In this document: piece by piece, positions 43,490 to 50,331 of the stretch
Layout: each line of letters opens with the position of its first letter
Numbering within the stretch: the stretch's first letter is position 1
Source of the DNA: Nocardiopsis sp. ATB16-24
GTDB lineage: Bacteria; Actinomycetota; Actinomycetes; Streptosporangiales; Streptosporangiaceae
Length of the DNA stretch: 64,000 bases
Direction of reading: 5' to 3'
Assembly (NCBI RefSeq): GCF_030271535.1
Contig: NZ_JASCXJ010000002.1
Coordinates: forward strand, 186,001 to 250,000
The notes under the pieces: model-generated
The model's database searches: none
Seen by the model: only the letters and a program-made list of their open reading frames with translations
What the model was told of the DNA's origin: nothing
Made by a program: the position numbers and the translations under genes

Positions 43490-43732
43490 TCACCAGGCGC
43501 GGATGCCACCGACCGGCGAGGGCAGGCGCTCGTTGAGCCAGGTCCAGGCGCCGTTGTTCTCGGTGAAGCGGCGCTGGACGCGCTCCACCTCGGTGAGGGG
43601 GTTGGCGAACACCTCGGTCCACGCCCCGGCGGTGCGTTCCTCCAGATAGAGACTGCGGGCGTCGGTACGCATGCGTACCGCCTGCAAGGTGTGGGAGGAA
43701 CCGTCGCGCAACTGGATGCGGTAATAGGCCAT
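43490..43732 (-). CDS. Small hypothetical protein
   Basis: 80 residues, ATG start. The sequence 'MAYYRIQLRDGSSHTLQAVR' continues into a beta-rich, Trp-containing part ('AWTEVFANPLTEVERVQRRF') with natural codon bias. I recognise no characterised family. It would be a small cytoplasmic protein of a single beta domain. Isolated between two gene-poor stretches. Confidence 0.65.
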   Translation of the reverse strand: MAYYRIQLRDGSSHTLQAVRMRTDARSLYLEERTAGAWTEVFANPLTEVERVQRRFTENNGAWTWLNERLPSPVGGIRAW

Positions 43733-44107
43733 GGGAAGTCCCTGGGAGTGTGGTTCGTCCTGGTCGGAAAGGACGGCGGTTTCCCGAACGTGCGGTGGAC
43801 CGGTTTCCCGGGGCGTGCGGCGGGACGCGCTCTGGCGTGCCGCGAGGGTGTGCCTGAAGGGTGGCGGCGAGAGTGCCGAGACCCGGACTGCTCCGGGGAA
43901 ACGGGCGCCGGCGCCGGGCGCCGTGCTGTTCCGTGTTCCTGAACCCTACTCCTGTCCGGAACCGTATGGGGACGGAAGCGGGGAGTTCGTGGAGGAAATC
44001 CGCGTGATCCGTTCGTGAAGAGGGATCTAGATTCGGAAAAAGAACATGTTCGCGTAACATTGCACGCAAATCGGTGTAAGCCAGTCCGGTGACTTCCGTG
44101 GTGACCG
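43733..44107. other. Intergenic, 375 nt
   Basis: GC-rich on the left, AT-rich at 44020-44100. It contains the promoter side of the small hypothetical gene and the region where the missing part of the NADAR gene would be expected. No homologous remnant of NADAR could be read. Confidence 0.5.
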
Positions 44108-44347
44108 TCACGCGGCGGTGTCGCCGAAGAGGCGGGCCTTGGCGGCCATCACGTAGTGCTCCGAGGTGGGGTAGACGACCCCCGCCACGGTGAAGTCGGC
44201 CGGCCACCACTGGGAGAGGCAGGCCGCCGAAACGCCTCCGGAGGCCGGCGGACTGTGACCCCAGAAGCCCAGGTACTTCGCCGGCCCCGCGGAGGTGAGC
44301 AGTTCCTCCACCGTGCGGGCTCGGCCGGGCGTGCGTGCGCTCGTCAT
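44108..44347 (-). pseudogene. NADAR (YbiA/DUF1768) family protein, C-terminally truncated
   Basis: 79 residues. 'KYLGFWGH', 'LSQWWPADFTVAGVVYPTSE' and 'HYVMAAKARLFGD' are the N-terminal half of the NADAR fold, which acts on riboflavin-pathway intermediates or ADP-ribose-like glycosides. Full-length members need about 150 or more residues; here the frame ends two codons after 'LFGDT'. The later helices and active-site residues are missing in all frames of the next few hundred bases, so it is probably a deletion remnant rather than a point frameshift. It lies 44 nt after the dioxygenase stop, reading the same way. Confidence 0.75.
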
Positions 44348-44391
44348 GAGGGACGGTCTCACAGGCGGTACCGACACCCGGGCGGCGTCCC

Positions 44392-45180
44392 TCAGTCGAA
44401 CTGGAACGATCTCTTGGCGAGTCCGTGCCAGAACCCGTCCACCGTCGACAGAGAACTCCTGTGGTCGTCCAGCGCGGCGCCCAGGGCCACGAACAAAGGC
44501 GCGAAGTGGTCGCTGCGCGGGTGCGCGATCGTGGCGGCGGGGGCCTTGTGGCCGAAGTCCACCAGGGCGTCCACGTCGTGGTCGGCCACGGCCCGGTTCA
44601 CCCAGTCGTCGAACTCCGTCGACCAGGAGGGCGCCCGTCCGTGCGCCCGCGGGGACATCTCGCGCAGATTGTGCGTGGTGAACCCGCTGCCGACGATGAG
44701 GACCCCCTCCTCGCGCAGAGGGGCCAGACGGCGCCCCAGAGAGAGGAGACGGGCCGGGTCGAGCGTCGGCATGGAGACCTGAAGGACCGGGATGTCGGCT
44801 TCGGGATACATCTCCTTCAGGGGGACGTAGGCGCCGTGGTCGAGTCCACGGTCCGCTTCCTGGTGCAGCGCACCACCTGGACCGGTGACGAGTTCACGGA
44901 CGCGTTCGGCGAGCGCCGGCGCACCAGGGGCCGGGTACGTGACTCCGTAGTAGCGTTGCGGGAAGCCCCAGAAGTCGTAGGTCAGAGGGACTCCGTCCGC
45001 CGTGGCGCCGATGGTGAGCGGAGCGTCCTCCCAGTGCGCCGAGACGACGAGGATCGCCTTCGGGCGGGCGAGACCACCGGACCAGTCGGCGAGCTCCCGG
45101 GTCCACAGGGCGTCGTCCGCCAACGGCGGCGCACCGTGGCTGAGGTAGAGGGTCGGCATGCGTGAGGGCTGCTGTGACAT
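44392..45180 (-). CDS. Extradiol ring-cleavage dioxygenase, class III (DODA/LigB type)
   Basis: 262 residues; ATG at 45180 is preferred to one two codons upstream because GGAGG then has proper spacing. Metal ligands of the family are visible: His in 'LYLSHGAPPL', His in 'LVVSAHWED' and His in 'GSGFTTHNLRE'. 'YYGVTYPAPGAPALAERV' and 'GLDHGAYVPLKEMYP' are also characteristic. Such YgiD/DODA proteins open catecholic rings with Fe or Zn and O2. The gene is divergent from a MarR regulator, with a shared operator in the 79-nt gap. Confidence 0.93.
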   Translation of the reverse strand: MSQQPSRMPTLYLSHGAPPLADDALWTRELADWSGGLARPKAILVVSAHWEDAPLTIGATADGVPLTYDFWGFPQRYYGVTYPAPGAPALAERVRELVTGPGGALHQEADRGLDHGAYVPLKEMYPEADIPVLQVSMPTLDPARLLSLGRRLAPLREEGVLIVGSGFTTHNLREMSPRAHGRAPSWSTEFDDWVNRAVADHDVDALVDFGHKAPAATIAHPRSDHFAPLFVALGAALDDHRSSLSTVDGFWHGLAKRSFQFD

Positions 45181-45222
45181 GGACATCCTCCAGGGGAGAT
45201 CAGATCTGTTGACCAGAACAAA

Positions 45223-45238
45223 GTTGAACTCTCAAGTT
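45223..45238. promoter_or_regulatory. Probable MarR operator
   Basis: AGTTGA-ACTC-TCAAGT: an imperfect palindrome with core TTGA-N4-TCAA, AT-rich, in the centre of the divergent promoter region of the dioxygenase and MarR genes. Confidence 0.65.
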
Positions 45239-45259
45239 ATTCCTGGAAAGGCGGATCCC

Positions 45260-45766
45260 GTGGCCGGCACGAGGTGGCTCGACGAGGACGAGCAGCGGAC
45301 CTGGCGGACCTTCCTGGCCGCCGTCCACCTGTTGGAGGGGGCGCTGGACCGTCAGCTCAGACGTGACTCGGGGCTGCCCCACGCCTACTACCAGGCCCTG
45401 GTGATGCTGTCCGAGGCGCCAGGGGGCGAGCTGACGATGACGGAGCTGGCGAGGCTTCTGCGCTCCTCGCCCAGCCGCCTCTCGCACGCGGCGGCCCGCC
45501 TGGAGGGGGAGGGGTTGATCCGTCGCTTCAAGCGGCCCAAGGATCGGCGCACCACCATCGCCGAACTCACGCCGCGCGGGGCGGAGGTGCTTCGCGCGGC
45601 GGCGCCGGGGCACGTGAACGAGGTCCGGCGGTTGGTCTTCGACGCGCTCACCGGCGAGCAGGTCGAGCGACTCCACGGCATCTCGGAGGCGCTGCTCGCC
45701 GCTCTCGACCCCCACGGGGAGGAGCCGCGGTACACGAACCCGGGGGGTGCGGGGGACCGCGACTGA
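45260..45766 (+). CDS. MarR family transcriptional regulator
   Basis: 168 residues from GTG 45260 after GGAAAGGCGG. A long N-terminal helix 'RTWRTFLAAVHLLEGALDRQ' is followed by the winged helix 'LTMTELARLLRSSPSRLSHA' with 'RRFKRPKDRRTTIAELTPRG' as the wing. This is the common MarR group associated with oxidoreductases and quinone or aromatic stress. It likely represses the divergent dioxygenase and itself through the operator between them. DoxX downstream may belong to the same response. Confidence 0.93.
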   Translation: MAGTRWLDEDEQRTWRTFLAAVHLLEGALDRQLRRDSGLPHAYYQALVMLSEAPGGELTMTELARLLRSSPSRLSHAAARLEGEGLIRRFKRPKDRRTTIAELTPRGAEVLRAAAPGHVNEVRRLVFDALTGEQVERLHGISEALLAALDPHGEEPRYTNPGGAGDRD

Positions 45767-45949
45767 GTCGTGTTCTGTTCTTCTCCTTGAGCAGGGCGAA
45801 TGGTGGTCGGGAGAATTTTTCGGCGGTGACGCCCTAGGTGTTCGCGCGCAATCGTATTACCATTCATTTCCCTGGGAAGGTCGTGAACTCGAGTTCTCTT
45901 CGGGATGTCGTCTTCTCCCGGGGTACCCGCTCACAGAACAGGACCCCCC

Positions 45950-46390
45950 ATGAATGAGAATGCTTTCGTCTCCCACGCGGGCGATGCCGCGACGCTGCTG
46001 GCCAGAGCGGCCGTCGGCGTCGTCTTCATCGCCCATGGCTGGCCCAAGGCGACCGACCTCGACGGCACCGCCCAGGGGTTCGCCTCCCTGGGCATCCCCT
46101 TCCCCCAGTTCGCCGCGCTGCTGGGGGTGTTCATCGAGGTGGGCGCGGGCTTCGCGCTCATCGTCGGCTTCGCCCTGCCCCTGGCGGGCCTGCTGCTGGC
46201 GTTCATGATGGCCAACGCCTACTTCTTCGCCCACCTCGGGGATCCGCTGGTCGGCGGCTTCGAGTTCACGCTGGTCCTCGGTGCGTGCGGGCTGGCCCTC
46301 GGTTTCGCGGGCGGTCGCTACGCGCTGGACAGCCTCATGCCGTGGGGGCGCGGACGTCGCCGGCCTTCCGAACCCGTGTCGACCCGCTGA
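45950..46390 (+). CDS. DoxX family membrane protein
   Basis: 146 residues, four membrane helices. 'LLARAAVGVVFIAHGWPKAT' is the DoxX first-helix signature, followed by 'GIPFPQFAALLGVFIEVGAG', 'LLLAFMMANAYFFAHLGDP' and 'GFEFTLVLGACGLALGFAGG'. DoxX-type proteins occur in quinone or thiosulfate oxidation and thiol-stress complexes; a precise role is not known here. It sits 184 nt after the MarR gene. Confidence 0.9.
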   Translation: MNENAFVSHAGDAATLLARAAVGVVFIAHGWPKATDLDGTAQGFASLGIPFPQFAALLGVFIEVGAGFALIVGFALPLAGLLLAFMMANAYFFAHLGDPLVGGFEFTLVLGACGLALGFAGGRYALDSLMPWGRGRRRPSEPVSTR

Positions 46391-46462
46391 CCGGGCCATA
46401 CGGCCGTTCGCCAAAGGAGTCGGACGGCCGGGGTCACTTTTCTTTACTTGATCACCTTGATT

Positions 46463-46542
46463 CACAATTCGGACAGAAAAGCGGGCTCGTATATCTGTGG
46501 CGCTGCGTCACGCCGTGGCCTTTTGTGAATTGTGGGTAGAAT
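46463..46542 (+). promoter_or_regulatory. AT-rich control region of the VMAP cassette
   Basis: CACAATTC (46463-46470) is repeated in inverted form as GAATTGTG (46527-46534), 56 nt apart, and TAGAAT (46537-46542) is a plausible -10 box. The region is AT-rich in a GC-rich neighbourhood and is the only promoter candidate for the four-gene cassette. Confidence 0.5.
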
Positions 46543-46615
46543 ATGTGCATAGTCGATCACGGGGGCGCGTCTCCGAGCCCGTCCCCGAAGCCCCCGCCCG
46601 TCGAACGGGAGCACA

Positions 46616-47578
46616 GTGTCCCACCCGGCCCTCCACGAGCCCGACTGGCAGCTGCGCGTCACCGATCGCCGCGGTACGGCCCTGCACGGAGCGGCGGTGC
46701 TGGTGGCGCCCGAGTACGCGCTCACCTGTGCCCACGTCGTCCGTGAGGCCGTGGCCGAGCCCCCTCACCACTCCGACCCCGGAGGAGCCGGCCCGGGAGG
46801 CGCCGGCCCCGGAAGCACCGTCCGCCTGGACGCGCCGCGCGGCGGCCCCCGGTGGGAGAGCACCGCCACGGTCGTCCTCGACGGCTGGTGGTGGGACACC
46901 GCCGCCCCCTGGGACGTGGCCGTCCTCCGCCTGGACAGGCCCGCCCCGGCGCGTCCCGCGACCTCGGCCCCGCACCGTGTCGGCGACCGCGTCCGCGTCC
47001 TCGGCTTCCCCCGCGCCGAGAACGGCCGTTGGGTGACCGGCCGCGTCGTCGGTACGAGCGGCAGCCGCCACGGCAACGTCCAGATCGACGTCGACTCCAC
47101 CGCGGGCTTCACGGTCCTGCCCGGGTTCAGCGGCAGCGGCGTGCGGGGGGAGAGGACCGACACCCTCCTCGGCCTGGTCTGCGAGGCGTCGGGAGACGGC
47201 AGGGCGGGATGGATGATCCCCATGGAGGCGATCCCCCGGGTGTGGCCGTCCTCGGGGGGCGCCCCGGCCACGGACGGAGCCACGGTCGGTGCGAAGGAGG
47301 CGCTCGCACGCACCGCCAGGGCGATGACCGACCTGCACACGTTGCTCACGCCCGACATGCGTCTCGACTTCTATCTGGCGCTCGACCCCCGCCTGCGGCG
47401 CGGCCTTCGCGCGGACCAGGACATCCGGTCCTTCGCCACGCGGTTGGTGACCCTCGCCCACCACGAGTACGGGCTGCTGCGCGAGGTGCTCGACCTCCTC
47501 GACGAACGGGAGGAGGGCGGCGCGGGCATGCTCAGAGTCCGTGAGGAGGCGGCGCTCCTGGAGGAGGCGTCGCGGTGA
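46616..47578 (+). CDS. Trypsin-like serine protease with C-terminal effector-associated helical domain
   Basis: 320 residues, GTG start with ACGGGAG upstream; no signal peptide, so the protease is cytoplasmic. Residues ~10-225 form a trypsin-like fold with His40 ('ALTCAHVV'), Asp100 ('WDVAVLRLD') and Ser172 ('GFSGSGV'), a complete triad. Residues ~235-320 are a helical domain ('LLTPDMRLDFYLALDPRLRR' onward) that resembles the first domain of the next protein, as expected for an effector-associated domain (EAD). It is the likely executioner of the cassette, cutting host proteins when released or activated. GTG of the next gene overlaps its stop. Confidence 0.9.
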   Translation: MSHPALHEPDWQLRVTDRRGTALHGAAVLVAPEYALTCAHVVREAVAEPPHHSDPGGAGPGGAGPGSTVRLDAPRGGPRWESTATVVLDGWWWDTAAPWDVAVLRLDRPAPARPATSAPHRVGDRVRVLGFPRAENGRWVTGRVVGTSGSRHGNVQIDVDSTAGFTVLPGFSGSGVRGERTDTLLGLVCEASGDGRAGWMIPMEAIPRVWPSSGGAPATDGATVGAKEALARTARAMTDLHTLLTPDMRLDFYLALDPRLRRGLRADQDIRSFATRLVTLAHHEYGLLREVLDLLDEREEGGAGMLRVREEAALLEEASR

Positions 47579-49122
47579 GCGAGGTGACCGCCCCGGAGGA
47601 GGGGCGCCTCCCCCTGAACGGGGACGGACCCGGGGCGCCGCCCCCACCGGAGGACGACGAGGACCTTGTCGACGCCCTGTGCGAGATCCAGCACGTCTTC
47701 ACCCAGGAGGCGCGCGAGCAGTTGGCCCGCAAACTGCCGACGAGCATCCGGCGGAACCTGCGACTGGACGGTCCGGCGGTCGGCTTCGCCAGGGAACTCG
47801 TCCGCCTGTGCCGGGACCAGACGCGCCTGGGCTGCCTCGTGCGCTGGATCCTGTACCTGGAGGAGGGCGGACGCGGCTCACGCCGGGTGGCCCGGGCCGC
47901 CGAGACCCTGATCCACGTCGAGGAGTGGGAACAGCTCGTCCACCTGCTGCCCGAGGAGACCACCCCCGCCGACATCCACCTTGTACGCGAGGAACTGCGA
48001 CGGCACGCCCCCACAGAGGTCGCCGAGGCCTTCGAGGCCGCCAGGTCCGACCGGTTCGCCCCCGACGAGGCGCCGCCCGACACGGCCTGGGACAGGTTCG
48101 TGGACCTGGCCGAGATGTCCGTGCCCCGGGACGGCGAGCCTCCTCTGCGGGTCTTCTGCTCGCTCCTGCCCTCCTACCTCCCCCTGCCCTCCTGCCGGGA
48201 GCTGCTCCTGCTCTGGGGAGGAGGGCGTCGTGACCGGCCGACCATGCCCTCGGGGACACGTGTGCCCGCACGGCTGGTGGTCCACATCACGCAGTCCGAG
48301 GACAGGGACCGCTACGACATCGACTACTGGACGGTGCTCAGTGAGAGGAGGGGACAGGAGCCCGACTTCTGCTTCCACGGCCAGGCCCCGAGGCTGGCGG
48401 CGGAGAACCTCGGAGACCACGTGAGCGGCCTGCTCACCCTCATGGAGATGGACCATCGGGTCGGCCACCACGAGGGTCTGCGCGTGGAGCTGGTCGCCCG
48501 GATGGACCTGCTGCGCGCCCTGGAGGCCGAACGGTGGCAGGAGGCGGGGAAGGGCGGACAGCGGCTCGGAGCCCGGGCCGAGGTGGTCTACCGGGCCGAG
48601 GAGCTGGTGGACGAGGCCCGTGCGGACACCGCTGCGGCCCGGCGGACCTGTGCCCGTCGGTGGCGGAGTCTCGACGACGCGTGCGAGGTCCGGCACCTGG
48701 ACACCGCGCACGAGCCGGAAATACGGACGAGGAAAGGCGGTCGTACCTATCGGGAACCATTGGCCCCACGACTACAGGACGATAGAATTCTGGTCCTCTC
48801 CGTCCCCTCGCATCTGGATGAGTGCCACATGACGGTCTGGGCGGCCATCAAGGTCGGGGTTCCGGTTGTGGTGTGGCGTTCCGCCGCTCACGGCCAAGGA
48901 ATCGGACCATGGCTCAATCTGGGGAAGGTGGGGCGGGAGGTGAAAGTGTCACCCGACAGAATACGAGAGTTGCCGAAAGCACTCCACGAATCACGATCGG
49001 GATGCGTTTCGGTCGGCGATACCGGGTACATCGAAGAATGCTTCGAGGTCGCCGTCTTCTACCACGACTCCCTTCCGGTTCTGCCCTACCCCCGACAGAT
49101 GACCACGCACAGCATCCGATAG
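47575..49122 (+). CDS. VMAP-C domain protein with N-terminal effector-associated domain
   Basis: 515 residues. Residues ~28-112 are an EAD-like helical domain ('VFTQEAREQLARKLPTSIRR', 'FARELVRLCRDQTRLGCLVR'). The middle region has 'ARLVVHITQSEDRDRYDIDY' and 'GLLTLMEMDHRVGHHEGLRV'. The C-terminal ~150 residues are a VMAP-C domain ('HMTVWAAIKVGVPVVVWRSA'). VMAP proteins are the adaptor of vWA-MoxR-VMAP conflict systems, linking the NTPase switch to an effector through EAD pairing. The coding DNA of the last ~135 codons is clearly less GC-rich than its surroundings. It starts by a 4-nt overlap with the protease gene. Confidence 0.88.
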   Translation: MSEVTAPEEGRLPLNGDGPGAPPPPEDDEDLVDALCEIQHVFTQEAREQLARKLPTSIRRNLRLDGPAVGFARELVRLCRDQTRLGCLVRWILYLEEGGRGSRRVARAAETLIHVEEWEQLVHLLPEETTPADIHLVREELRRHAPTEVAEAFEAARSDRFAPDEAPPDTAWDRFVDLAEMSVPRDGEPPLRVFCSLLPSYLPLPSCRELLLLWGGGRRDRPTMPSGTRVPARLVVHITQSEDRDRYDIDYWTVLSERRGQEPDFCFHGQAPRLAAENLGDHVSGLLTLMEMDHRVGHHEGLRVELVARMDLLRALEAERWQEAGKGGQRLGARAEVVYRAEELVDEARADTAAARRTCARRWRSLDDACEVRHLDTAHEPEIRTRKGGRTYREPLAPRLQDDRILVLSVPSHLDECHMTVWAAIKVGVPVVVWRSAAHGQGIGPWLNLGKVGREVKVSPDRIRELPKALHESRSGCVSVGDTGYIEECFEVAVFYHDSLPVLPYPRQMTTHSIR

Positions 49123-49152
49123 CCCCCTTGGGCGCGGCTCGAAGGGCCTGCC

Positions 49153-50331
49153 ATGACCACACCAGCCGAACCCGGATCGAGTAGTTCCGCGCCGGAATGG
49201 TGGATCTTCCACGGCACAGGCCAGCCGCGCGCCCACTTCGACGTGGACACCCGACTGCCCCCACCGCCCAGGTGGCGCGTCTACGGCGGGGGAACGGACC
49301 CCGGGGGAACCGACGGCGAGTCGGTCCTCTACGACCCCGGCCCCCAGGCCTCGCGGACCGGTACGGACAGCGAGCGTCATCTGGGTCCGGTCCGGCTCTG
49401 GAGCACGCCCGTCCCCCTCGGTCCGCACCGCCGTCGACTGCTGGACAAGGTCAACGCCGCGATCTGCCTGAGGCGCCCCCTGCTGTTGGTCGGGCCGCCC
49501 GGGGTCGGCAAGTCCAGCCTCGCCCACCAGATCGCCAGGGAGCTGGGCCTGGGTCGGGTCCTGCGCTGGTCCGTTACCAGTCGGAGCACCGTGGCCGACG
49601 GACTGTACACCTACGACCCGCTCACCCAGATCCACGACCTCAACCTGGAGAACGCCCGTCGACGGGCCGTCGGCGGGCCGGACCGCCGTTACGCGCGCGT
49701 CGGCGGCGCCGAGGCGCACCTGCGCAGCAGCGCGGAGTCGATCGGACGCTACCTCACCCTGGGCCCCCTGGGCACGGCGTTCCTGCCCACACGGTCCCCA
49801 CGGGTACTGCTGATCGACGACTTCGACCTCGGTGACTTCGATCTGCCCGGCGATCTCCTCGATCTCTTCGAGAACGGTGGCTACGACGTCCCCGAACTGG
49901 GCAGGCTGGCCAACGTCGCCGAGACGATCCGTGTGGCCACGGACGACCCCGGGCGCACGGCGGTGGTCAGACGCGGGAGCGTCCTGTGCTCCGCCTTCCC
50001 CATCACGGTGTTGACCTGCAACGACGACAGGGACCTGCCCCCCGCCTTCCTGCGTCGCTGCATCCCGGTCCACATGGGGTTGCCCGACGAGGACGAACTG
50101 ATCGCGGCCGTGGCCGGGCACTTCGACGGTGACCCGCCCCCCGGTACGCGGAGTCTGGTGATCGAGTTCCTCAACCGGAGCGCCGACGGCCAGACCCTGG
50201 CCGTGGACCAGCTCCTCAACGCCGTGCACCTGGTGGGCGCCATGGGAGGGGAACAGGGGGAGCCCGGGCCCGAGCAGGTCCGTCACCTCTCCGACCTGCT
50301 CTGGCACCGCCTCACGGAAACCCCGGGATGA
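49153..50331 (+). CDS. MoxR-type AAA+ ATPase
   Basis: 392 residues. An N-terminal ~85-residue extension ('EWWIFHGTGQPRAHFD') precedes the AAA+ module: Walker A 'GPPGVGKSSLAHQIARELG' (114-122), Walker B 'RVLLIDDFDLGD' (217-225), sensor 1 Asn290 in 'VLTCNDDRDLPPAFLRRC' and an Arg-finger candidate at 301-302. MoxR ATPases remodel or activate partner vWA proteins. It lies 30 nt after the VMAP gene and overlaps the next start (ATGA). Confidence 0.92.
   Translation: MTTPAEPGSSSSAPEWWIFHGTGQPRAHFDVDTRLPPPPRWRVYGGGTDPGGTDGESVLYDPGPQASRTGTDSERHLGPVRLWSTPVPLGPHRRRLLDKVNAAICLRRPLLLVGPPGVGKSSLAHQIARELGLGRVLRWSVTSRSTVADGLYTYDPLTQIHDLNLENARRRAVGGPDRRYARVGGAEAHLRSSAESIGRYLTLGPLGTAFLPTRSPRVLLIDDFDLGDFDLPGDLLDLFENGGYDVPELGRLANVAETIRVATDDPGRTAVVRRGSVLCSAFPITVLTCNDDRDLPPAFLRRCIPVHMGLPDEDELIAAVAGHFDGDPPPGTRSLVIEFLNRSADGQTLAVDQLLNAVHLVGAMGGEQGEPGPEQVRHLSDLLWHRLTETPG

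Noticed and set aside
42852..44210. A 450-codon minus-strand frame across the gene-poor region
   Set aside because: It crosses the small hypothetical gene in another frame, is Arg/Pro/His-rich and has no motif or SD.
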